Under the pieces are notes generated by a model. The model saw only the letters and a program-made list of their open reading frames with translations. It had not been told where the DNA came from and did not search any database. The translations under genes and the position numbers were made by a program. From assembly GCA_004561785.1 (NCBI GenBank), contig SFUB01000034.1, positions 1 to 12,784 of the forward strand: a stretch of DNA of 12,784 bases. The letters run 5' to 3'. Of the stretch, positions 7,012 to 12,784 are shown in pieces (the first letter of the stretch is position 1; each line of letters begins with the position of its first letter). This DNA comes from a bacterium (GTDB lineage Bacteria; Bacillota_I; Bacilli_A; RFN20; CAG-826).

Positions 7012-7971
7012 TTAGTTAAGCCCTTCGACGAATTCCTTCACGGAGGAATCGTATAGGCTCGGGTTCACAATTCTTAGGTGACTATGGGCCCCATGGGGGA
7101 ACCAGACCATTTTCTTGCCGATGGAGTCTGGCAACTCGGAATAGAGGATTTCTGTTTTCTCGGGTAGGGAGAAGATATCTTCTTGGCTCGCCATCATGAG
7201 GGTTTTGACCTTGATGTCCTTCATGCGGTAAAGGGGGCCGTCTTTCTTGATGTCATAGCCGTATAGTTTTTTGATGCGACTACGGAAATAGGCGACGCAG
7301 GTGAGGGGATTGATCTTGGAGTTGCGGCGAATCCGCCTCCAAAGGGTCTCATAGAAGGTCGTGTAGGCCCCATCCGTGACGAGCCCCACGACGTTAGAGG
7401 GGCAGGAGGGGTCGGCGGTGGCATGGATGCAGGATGAGGACCCGACGCAGATGCCGTGGAGGATCACTTTGTCGATGCCCTTGCTTTGCTTGAGCCAATG
7501 GCAGGCAGCGAAGATATCAAACCGCTCCATATATCCGCAGCCATGGTATTTGCCATCGCTTTTCCCGTGGGCGCGGGTATCCAAGACGAGAACGTTGACT
7601 CCTGCCTTGCGGTAGGATTCCGCGTAGAAAAGGGAATAGACAAGGGTCTCCGGGCGGCCGGGCATGATGATGACGGCCTTGTCGCTCCCGAAGTCGTAAT
7701 ATTCGCCATAAAGATTGAGCCCATCTTCGGTTAATAAATGCACGTCCTCTTCGTTTTTGTGATAGGTTGCTTGAAAATCCAAGGCCATGTCCCACATGCG
7801 GACCATCTCTTCGTTTTTGCTGTCGCTAGGAAAGTCTCGACTCCATTTGCTTTTGTCTTTGCGGACCAGAATCGCATCGAAGATGGGGATGGGCACCACG
7901 AAGAGCATGATCAATACAGGCAAAGCCACGAACACGATGAAAGCGATAAGAAGATAAATCCACCAATCCAT
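7012..7971 (-). CDS. Membrane-anchored alpha/beta hydrolase with cysteine at the nucleophile position
   Basis: Predicted alpha/beta-hydrolase of 319 residues with one N-terminal transmembrane helix (about 5-27). The fold is shown by the beta-strand run VIIMPGRPE, LVLDTRAHGKSDG (129-140) and the nucleophile elbow LHGICVGSS (171-179). The residue that is usually Ser in the Gly-x-Ser-x-Gly elbow is Cys175, read directly as codon TGC. Asp265 (SQEDIF) and His296 or His298 (PHGAHSH) are plausible partners. Cysteine at this site is known in dienelactone hydrolase and a few other families, so the protein may still be active, but the substrate is unknown. No good ribosome binding site precedes the start; GGA is 14 nt away. 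TAATAT lies 7 nt before ATG with TTGCCT further upstream, suggesting a promoter that yields a leaderless mRNA. It is divergent from the fakB-fakA operon. Confidence 0.85.
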   Translation of the reverse strand: MDWWIYLLIAFIVFVALPVLIMLFVVPIPIFDAILVRKDKSKWSRDFPSDSKNEEMVRMWDMALDFQATYHKNEEDVHLLTEDGLNLYGEYYDFGSDKAVIIMPGRPETLVYSLFYAESYRKAGVNVLVLDTRAHGKSDGKYHGCGYMERFDIFAACHWLKQSKGIDKVILHGICVGSSSCIHATADPSCPSNVVGLVTDGAYTTFYETLWRRIRRNSKINPLTCVAYFRSRIKKLYGYDIKKDGPLYRMKDIKVKTLMMASQEDIFSLPEKTEILYSELPDSIGKKMVWFPHGAHSHLRIVNPSLYDSSVKEFVEGLN

Positions 7972-7978
7972 AACGGGG

Positions 7979-8009
7979 ATATTATTCCTTTCTCAGGGAA
8001 ATAAGGCAA
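7979..8009 (-). promoter_or_regulatory. Possible promoter of the alpha/beta hydrolase gene
   Basis: On the minus strand TTGCCT is followed after 17-19 nt by the overlapping -10-like hexamers AATAAT and TAATAT, which end about 7 nt before the ATG. Transcription would start at or near the start codon. The spacing is approximate and the call is tentative. Confidence 0.4.
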
Positions 8010-8037
8010 ATCGGGGATAGGCTCGCGCCCGTTTCCC

Positions 8038-8052
8038 TTCCCCAAAGGGGAA
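8038..8052. promoter_or_regulatory. Perfect 15-bp palindrome in the fakB-fakA promoter region (candidate operator)
   Basis: TTCCCC AAA GGGGAA: two perfect 6-bp arms around a 3-nt centre. It occupies the stretch where the -35 element should be for the TAAAAT hexamer at 8061-8066. It lies 40 nt before the operon's first start codon. It does not resemble the FapR or FabT sites I know. Candidate binding site for a dimeric regulator. Confidence 0.45.
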
Positions 8053-8060
8053 CAATGGTT

Positions 8061-8066
8061 TAAAAT
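8061..8066 (+). promoter_or_regulatory. Possible -10 box of the fatty-acid kinase operon
   Basis: TAAAAT, 25 nt before the first start codon, upstream of an AAAGGA ribosome binding site at 8081-8086. The -35 region 17 nt upstream is TTCCCC, a poor match, and forms the left arm of the 15-bp palindrome. Confidence 0.45.
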
Positions 8067-8091
8067 CCACCCAGTTAGGAAAAGGATAGTT

Positions 8092-9027
8092 ATGAAACCA
8101 TTTGCACTTGTGACCGATTCCGGTTGTGCCCTCACCGCCGACCTCCGTTCCCGCTTCGGGATCGACGGCTTCGTGAGAGGCAACGTTACCTTCCCGGATG
8201 GCCATACCGAGAAAGCGGACCTCGACTGGGAGAAAAGGACCCCGGAGGAATTCTTCTCTTCTTTGACGGGCAAGAAATTCATCCTGAAGACGAGCTGCCC
8301 GAACATCGACGAAATCGCCGCTTTGTTCCTCCCTTTCGTGGAGGAAGGGCGCGAGGTTTTGATGGTCACCGTTTCCCACGCTTTGAGCGGAACCTACAAC
8401 TTCGCCGTGAAGGCCGCCGAAAAAGTCATGTCCGAACATCCGGGATCCAAGATCCGCGTCGTGGATTCTCTTCGTTACAGCACCGCCCAAGGCTTGCTTT
8501 TGGTCCGGGCTTCCGCGCTCAGAGAGCAAGGCAAGAGCTGCGATGAGGCCGCAGACTGGATTGAGCAGAACAAGAATTGCTTTCACCAGATGGGCATCAT
8601 GGACGATTTGTTCTTCTTGGCCCGCACTGGGCGGGTGAACAAAGCCGCCGCCTTCATGGGCAGCCTCGTCGGGGTTGAGCCGATGGCGGATTTCTCGCCC
8701 AACGGCCTTTCCACGGTTTTGGCCAAAGGCAAAGGCAAAAAAAAGAGTTTAGACGCCGTCGTTTCTTATTTTGAGAAACTCGCGATCGACCCCAAAGGTC
8801 AGATTGTCTTCTTGGCCCACTCCCTGCGGGAGAAAGAGGCCAATTATCTGAAGAAAACTTTGGAAGAAAGGGTGGGACCGAAAGAAATCATCCTCACTTC
8901 CGTCGACATGTTCTGCGGCGCCAATATCGGCCCGGGCCTCGTGGCGCTGTTCTTCTATGGCCAGCCCATCACCGATGATTTAAGCAAAGAAAAGGAAATC
9001 TTGGCGGAATGCCTGCAAAAGAAGTAA
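8092..9027 (+). CDS. DegV family fatty-acid-binding protein (FakB type)
   Basis: Cytoplasmic lipid-binding protein of 311 residues. In Gram-positive bacteria FakB proteins hold a fatty acid while FakA phosphorylates it, and then deliver acyl-phosphate for phospholipid synthesis. DegV hallmarks are VTDSGC near the N-terminus, KTSCP (66-70), the SHALSGTYN loop (95-103), LARTGRVNKAAAFMG (177-190), a His243 in FLAHSL that fits the family carboxylate-binding histidine, and GANIGPGLVALFF (276-288). The start is supported by AAAGGA 5 nt upstream. The fakA gene begins 2 nt after the stop, which strongly supports the FakB role, since DegV proteins alone do not reveal their partner. Which fatty acid it prefers cannot be told. 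First gene of the right-hand operon. Confidence 0.92.
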   Translation: MKPFALVTDSGCALTADLRSRFGIDGFVRGNVTFPDGHTEKADLDWEKRTPEEFFSSLTGKKFILKTSCPNIDEIAALFLPFVEEGREVLMVTVSHALSGTYNFAVKAAEKVMSEHPGSKIRVVDSLRYSTAQGLLLVRASALREQGKSCDEAADWIEQNKNCFHQMGIMDDLFFLARTGRVNKAAAFMGSLVGVEPMADFSPNGLSTVLAKGKGKKKSLDAVVSYFEKLAIDPKGQIVFLAHSLREKEANYLKKTLEERVGPKEIILTSVDMFCGANIGPGLVALFFYGQPITDDLSKEKEILAECLQKK

Positions 9028-9029
9028 GG

Positions 9030-10688
9030 ATGGATCTGTTGGAAGCGCCTTTGTTCAAGGCGATGATCACAAACGGATATCTGAACCTGAAAAGGCACCT
9101 TCAGGAAGTCAACGACCTCAATGTTTTCCCGGTTCCCGATGGGGATACCGGCTCGAACATGGGGGCCACGATGAGCGGGGGCGTGGAGGCCATGAACCGG
9201 CTTTCCTCCTCCTCCGTCTCCGAGGTTTCCGAGGCGATGGCCTCTGGAATGCTTCTTTCCGCCCGCGGGAATTCCGGCGTGATCCTTTCTCAGTTCTTCC
9301 TCGGCCTTTCCAGGGCCTTGCACGGCTTTGACCAAGTCAACGTCCCGCAATTTGCTTCCGCGATGGAAGCCGGCGTCAAGAAAGCCTATTCGGTCGTGGT
9401 CAAGCCCGTGGAAGGAACAATCCTGACCGTCATGAGGGAAGGATGCGAAGGGGCGAAGGCTAACGACGGAACCTTTCCTTCCTATTTCACCAAACTCATC
9501 GCCTCCATGCGCGATAGTTTGGACAAGACTCCGGAGTTATTGCCCGTGCTCAAGGAAGCGGGCGTGATCGACTCCGGAGGGGCGGGTTTGGTCTACGTCG
9601 TGGAAGGGATGGGCCAAGCGATCGGCGGCAAGATCATCGAGGATGTCTCTTTGGACTTGAATGGCCCCAGCCAAAGCAGCATCGACGTTTCGGCCTTTAC
9701 CCCGGATACGCCTTTGGATTACGGCTATTGCACGGAATTCATCCTTCAACTGGGATCTGCCAAACAAGGGCCCGAACGGTTCGTCCTTTCCGATTGCATC
9801 GCCTTCTTGGAGGGCCTTGGGGACTCGATCGTCGCCTTGCAGGAAGGGACCCTGGTCAAAGTCCACGTCCACACGAAAAGCCCGGAAAAAGTCATTGAAT
9901 ACGCAAGGGGGTATGGCGAATTCGTCACCTTCAAGATGGAGAACATGACCCTTCAACACAATGAGACCCTCATCGAGAAAAGCCGCCACAAGGCTTTTCT
10001 GAGCAGGCCTTTGGGACAAAAAAAGAAAATCGCCTTCATCGCCGCGGCCCCGACGGCAGAAATCGCCAAGCAATTTGAGGAATATGGCGCGAGCGTAACT
10101 GTCTTAGGCGGGGAATGCATGAACCCTTCCTCGGAGGCATTCTTGGAGGCCCTCAAGAAAGCCAACGCGGAAACCGTCTTCGTCCTGCCCAACAACAAGA
10201 ACGAGATCCTGGTCGCCGAGCAGGCCTGCTCTTGCCTCAAAGAAGGCAAAGGCATCGTGATCAAGACGAGCGACGTTGCAATCGGCATTGGGGTCGCTTC
10301 GGTGCTTGACTGCGAGAATCAAAGCGTGGAAGAAAACCTCGCCATCGCCGAGAACGAGATGAAGTCGGCTCTGTCTTTGAAAATCGGAAAAACTACGAAA
10401 TCCGCGAAAATCAAAGGGACTCTCATCGAAGAGGGGAATTACCTCGGTTTTCTCCAAGGGAATGCGGTTTGCTATGGGCAAGACATCCCTTCTTGTTTCC
10501 GCGCTCTGCTTCATGAGGTGGAAGACGTGGGGGAGAAAGAGGTATTGACCGTTTTCTTCGGCGAAGGTGTGGAAGAAGAGGAACGCCGGGCGTGCCTAAA
10601 ATCCGCCGAGGAGGTCTCTCCGTTCTTAGAGACCTATTCTTTGGATGGAAGCCAGAAGATATACCAAGTCTTAGCTTTGCTGGAGTGA
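9030..10688 (+). CDS. fakA: Fatty acid kinase FakA (DhaL/DAK2 domain)
   Basis: ATP-dependent kinase that phosphorylates the fatty acid bound to FakB, giving acyl-phosphate for incorporation into phospholipid. It has 552 residues, close to known FakA proteins of about 550. The N-terminal DhaL/DAK2 domain contains NVFPVPDGDTGSNM (31-44; Asp37 and Asp39 as Mg-binding residues), SARGNSGVILSQFF (77-90) and DSGGAGL (181-187). The middle domain (about 228-310) carries YGYCTEFIL and VKVHVHTKSPEKVI. The C-terminal part (from about 330) is the DegV-like domain of this family. Start choice: an in-frame ATG at 9009 overlaps the DegV gene, but family proteins start near MDLLEAPLFKAMI, so 9030, two bases after the DegV stop, is preferred. 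There is no clear separate ribosome binding site beyond AAGAAGTAAGG, so translation is probably coupled. Confidence 0.93.
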   Translation: MDLLEAPLFKAMITNGYLNLKRHLQEVNDLNVFPVPDGDTGSNMGATMSGGVEAMNRLSSSSVSEVSEAMASGMLLSARGNSGVILSQFFLGLSRALHGFDQVNVPQFASAMEAGVKKAYSVVVKPVEGTILTVMREGCEGAKANDGTFPSYFTKLIASMRDSLDKTPELLPVLKEAGVIDSGGAGLVYVVEGMGQAIGGKIIEDVSLDLNGPSQSSIDVSAFTPDTPLDYGYCTEFILQLGSAKQGPERFVLSDCIAFLEGLGDSIVALQEGTLVKVHVHTKSPEKVIEYARGYGEFVTFKMENMTLQHNETLIEKSRHKAFLSRPLGQKKKIAFIAAAPTAEIAKQFEEYGASVTVLGGECMNPSSEAFLEALKKANAETVFVLPNNKNEILVAEQACSCLKEGKGIVIKTSDVAIGIGVASVLDCENQSVEENLAIAENEMKSALSLKIGKTTKSAKIKGTLIEEGNYLGFLQGNAVCYGQDIPSCFRALLHEVEDVGEKEVLTVFFGEGVEEEERRACLKSAEEVSPFLETYSLDGSQKIYQVLALLE

Positions 10689-10692
10689 AACC

Positions 10693-11052
10693 ATGGAAGA
10701 GTCCCAAGACATCATCGAAGTGGAGGCCACCTACAAAGAGAAGCCTTCCCAAAAGGAGAAGAAGCCGCCTAAGCCCAAAAAGGCCAAATACCAATTTGGG
10801 CGCAGAATCGCTCTGTTCACCAAGATTGATTACTTTACTCTCCGGGCGTTTTTCCCTTCCTTCATTTTTGGCGGACTTGGAGTCCTTTTCTTCGGCATCG
10901 CCTTTTCCGAGAACCAAACGAACGCTGCTTGGCTGGTCCTTTTGATTGTCTCCGCCGCGGTGACGGGGCTTGCCCTTGTCGCGTTCTGCCTCCATTTTTT
11001 GTGGAGGTTCCTGATTCATCGATGGATGGAGAAAGACCCTAATTTTCAGTGA
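10693..11052 (+). CDS. Small two-helix membrane protein of unknown function
   Basis: Not recognised as a named family. The 119-residue protein has a hydrophilic N-terminal arm (1-50) that is first acidic and then very rich in Lys and Pro, two hydrophobic helices (about 55-74 and 79-103) and a short basic and aromatic C-terminal tail. The arm is probably cytoplasmic by the positive-inside rule, with both ends inside. The start has GGAG 8 nt upstream, overlapping the end of fakA, and the gap to fakA is only 4 nt. The next gene, an ABC ATPase, begins 10 nt after its stop. Being directly before an ATPase that lacks a visible permease, it might be an accessory membrane subunit, but this is only context. 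Its coding status is well supported by spacing and ribosome binding site. Confidence 0.8.
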   Translation: MEESQDIIEVEATYKEKPSQKEKKPPKPKKAKYQFGRRIALFTKIDYFTLRAFFPSFIFGGLGVLFFGIAFSENQTNAAWLVLLIVSAAVTGLALVAFCLHFLWRFLIHRWMEKDPNFQ

Positions 11053-11062
11053 GGTGAGAGCC

Positions 11063-11767
11063 ATGGTCGATATTCGCGTTGAGAATCTATGCAAAATCTA
11101 TAACCAAGGGAAGGAAAATGAGGTCCGCGCTTTGAGCGGGGTCTCTTTTTCCGCGAAAGAAGGCGAGTTCATCGTCATCATCGGTCCCTCTGGGGCCGGG
11201 AAAAGCACGTTGCTGAATCTTCTGGGCGGGATGGACACCTCGACCTCCGGCTCTTATTGGATCGGTGGGCAGGATGCCTCCAAATTCAATGCCAAGCAGC
11301 TCCAAATGCTGCGAAGAGAGAAAATAGGTTTCGTTTTCCAGTTCTATAACCTTATGCCGAACTTGACTGCTTTGGAAAACGTCGCTTTGGCCGCTTCCGT
11401 CGTAGATGGGGGTTTCGATCCTAAGGAAACCTTGGAAAAGGTGGGTTTAGGAGGAAGACTCAACAATTTCCCCTCCGAGCTCTCCGGCGGGGAGCAGCAA
11501 CGCGTCGCGATCGCCCGGGCCTTAGCCAAGAACCCGGACTTGCTCCTATGCGATGAGCCCACGGGGGCGCTTGATTCTAAGACCGGCGCATCCATTATCC
11601 AATTGCTCTTCGATGTTTGCTCTTCTTATAAGAAGACGGTTCTTCTAGTTACCCACAACGCCAAAATCGCCCTCGTGGCGAAACGCGTGATCAAAATCGC
11701 GGACGGAAAAATCGTGGGGGATGAGGTCAATGAGCATCCCCTTGCTCCTTCGGAGGTGACTTGGTGA
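11063..11767 (+). CDS. ABC transporter ATP-binding protein (MacB/LolD/FtsE-like)
   Basis: Cytoplasmic ATPase subunit of an ABC system, 234 residues. All nucleotide-binding motifs are intact: Walker A GPSGAGKST (41-49), Q-loop VFQFYNLMPNLTALENV (91-107), signature LSGGEQQRVAIARAL (140-154), Walker B LLLCDEPTGALDS (160-172) and the switch His198 in LLVTHN. The NLMPNLTALENV and LDSKTG patterns are typical of the MacB/LolD/SalX export-type group, whose usual partner is an FtsX-like permease; none lies in this window, so it may follow downstream. Start choice: a GTG at 11054 is in frame, but ATG 11063 has GAGGTG 6 nt upstream, overlapping the preceding stop. Its stop overlaps the next start by one base (TGATG), so translation of the two genes is probably coupled. 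Substrate unknown. Confidence 0.93.
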   Translation: MVDIRVENLCKIYNQGKENEVRALSGVSFSAKEGEFIVIIGPSGAGKSTLLNLLGGMDTSTSGSYWIGGQDASKFNAKQLQMLRREKIGFVFQFYNLMPNLTALENVALAASVVDGGFDPKETLEKVGLGGRLNNFPSELSGGEQQRVAIARALAKNPDLLLCDEPTGALDSKTGASIIQLLFDVCSSYKKTVLLVTHNAKIALVAKRVIKIADGKIVGDEVNEHPLAPSEVTW

Positions 11768-12784
11768 TGCATTCCCGTAAAGCGTCGGTTCTTCTCCTTT
11801 TGCTGCCTTTTTTGATTGCCTGCGTGGACCAAGGAGGGAACTCCTCTTCTTCGAGTTCTTTTCCATCCAGCGTTTCTTTTTCCTCTTCGCTGGATTCGGA
11901 TTCTTCCTCTGCTTTTGATTCTTCTGAGGGTTCCTCCTCGGATCAAAGTTCCGAAGCATCTTCTTCTCTATCCGAATCCTCTTCTTTGGAACAGTTTCAG
12001 GAAAAGACGTTCTCCCACGTCTTCAAAAAAGCCGATTTCCCCGATTCTTCTAAAGGAGGCACCGCCTTCATCAATGGGATCGATTTCGCCTACACCCCCA
12101 TCACTTTTTTGGGGCAAAACGCGGAAGGCATGCAAATCGGCTCTAACTCGAGGCCGCAGAAGAACCCCTTTGTTTTGTCTTTCTCTTGCCCGGATGGGGT
12201 GAAACTATGCTCCTATTCGTTCTATGCAAAGGGCTCCGGCTTCAGCGGATCCGTTTCTTGCGGCGAGCTTTCGAACCCTTTCTCGGAGCGGTCTTCCGCT
12301 TTGGTTGAGGTTTCTTTCGATGGCCTTCTAAACGATTCCTTCGCTTTGTCGATCCATTCTGATGGCAGCTATGCGTTCTATCTTTATTCGCTTTCCCTCA
12401 CGTTCTTGGTTCCTGCCGTCTCTTCTTTCTCCCCAAGCAGCGATGAAGGGAATGCGAAGGCCTTGGTTCAGGGCCAAGGCAACGTGCCCGCGGCCAATTT
12501 CGCTCCGCTCCAGAAAGATGCCTATTATCAAGGGATGGATCTCACCCTCACCGGCCAGGCACTCCGGACCGAATTGGTTGAGAAATCTTCCTCCAAAACG
12601 CTTCAACGCTACGGCGACGCCAAGACGATGCTTCCCTATATCGACGAGAATCCAGCGAAGCCTGGCTATATGGTCGGTTTCTACGATGGGGATGATCTTT
12701 CTGCCTCCTGGGATGGCTGCTGGAACCGCGAACACGTCTGGGCCTGCGCCCACCTTCGCATTGAGGGGAAGGATGTGGATGTAC
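11767..12784 (+). CDS. Lipoprotein with Ser-rich linker and endonuclease I-type domain (3' end outside window)
   Basis: Open frame of 339 codons, still open at the window edge, so the gene is partial here. The N-terminus is a lipoprotein signal: basic MHSRK, a Leu-rich core and lipobox Leu-Ile-Ala-Cys with Cys19 as the lipidated residue. Residues 26 to about 76 are more than half Ser, a flexible linker away from the membrane. Residues about 77-235 look beta-rich and are not recognised. From about 255 the sequence resembles the endonuclease I family (PF04231 type): YYQGMDLTLTG, RYGDAKTMLPYIDENP and WNREHVWACAHL (319-330), where His323 would be the general base of the metal-dependent nuclease site. 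The usual motif reads NREHVWPxS, so the residues after Trp differ. The start has a near-perfect GGAGGTGA 7 nt upstream and overlaps the ABC ATPase stop. Probable role: extracellular DNA or RNA degradation. Confidence 0.82.
   Translation, partial: MHSRKASVLLLLLPFLIACVDQGGNSSSSSSFPSSVSFSSSLDSDSSSAFDSSEGSSSDQSSEASSSLSESSSLEQFQEKTFSHVFKKADFPDSSKGGTAFINGIDFAYTPITFLGQNAEGMQIGSNSRPQKNPFVLSFSCPDGVKLCSYSFYAKGSGFSGSVSCGELSNPFSERSSALVEVSFDGLLNDSFALSIHSDGSYAFYLYSLSLTFLVPAVSSFSPSSDEGNAKALVQGQGNVPAANFAPLQKDAYYQGMDLTLTGQALRTELVEKSSSKTLQRYGDAKTMLPYIDENPAKPGYMVGFYDGDDLSASWDGCWNREHVWACAHLRIEGKDVDV

Noticed and set aside
9537..11094. Several long minus-strand frames opposite fakA and the ABC genes
   Set aside because: They lie entirely antisense to genes with complete family motifs and arise from the biased codon use of those genes.
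11882..12000. Tandem DNA repeat or CRISPR-like array in the Ser-rich region
   Set aside because: The repetition is at the amino-acid level. Codons are mixed (TCC, TCT, TCG, AGT) and there is no fixed repeat and spacer unit.
11816..12202. 128-residue plus-strand frame inside the lipoprotein gene
   Set aside because: It is out of frame with the lipoprotein, which has a signal peptide, lipobox, a near-perfect ribosome binding site and nuclease motifs. The alternate frame has only low-complexity Pro/Arg-rich sequence.
12328..12753. 141-residue minus-strand frame near the window end
   Set aside because: Antisense to the nuclease-like part of the lipoprotein, with no recognisable motif or ribosome binding site.

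Overview
The window looks like chromosomal DNA from a low-complexity Gram-positive (Firmicutes/Bacilli-type) bacterium of roughly balanced GC. The evidence is an FMN riboswitch driving a RibU-type ECF S component, a DegV/FakA fatty-acid kinase pair, an M13 PepO peptidase without a signal peptide, strong GGAGG-type ribosome binding sites on several genes, and a Ser-rich lipoprotein. TGA is used as a real stop in several genes (lipase, ribU, fakA, the small membrane protein, the ABC ATPase), so this is the standard bacterial code and not the mycoplasma code. An uncultivated gut or rumen Bacilli lineage (RF39/Erysipelotrichia-like) would fit, but that placement is inference from gene style. No mobile element, tRNA, rRNA or CRISPR array is visible.

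Layout. Left part (98-4930): an M18 aminopeptidase (-), divergent from a membrane-anchored Mbeg1-type lipase (+). The lipase converges on a minus-strand riboflavin transporter gene, with a nested hairpin terminator between them. The ribU gene has its own sigma-A-like promoter and FMN riboswitch at 4055-4208, and a histidine phosphatase gene (-) lies upstream of these. Middle part (5064-7971): cytoplasmic PepO (+) converges on a membrane-anchored alpha/beta hydrolase (-) with a cysteine at the nucleophile position; a second nested hairpin separates them.

Right part (8092 to the window end): five plus-strand genes with gaps of 10 nt or less, hence probably one operon. They are a DegV/FakB-type fatty-acid-binding protein, the FakA fatty acid kinase, a small two-helix membrane protein, a MacB/LolD-type ABC ATPase, and a lipoprotein with a Ser-rich linker and an endonuclease I-type core that runs off the window. 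FakB and FakA together would activate exogenous fatty acids to acyl-phosphate for phospholipid synthesis. The ABC ATPase has no FtsX-type permease in view.

Points most worth a second look are the grouping of the fatty-acid kinase with an ABC ATPase and a surface nuclease lipoprotein, the Cys-nucleophile hydrolase, the lipase fused to a six-helix membrane domain, a perfect 15-bp palindrome in the fakB-fakA promoter region, and three genes that lack a Shine-Dalgarno site but carry a -10-like hexamer 6-7 nt before the start codon, suggesting leaderless mRNAs.
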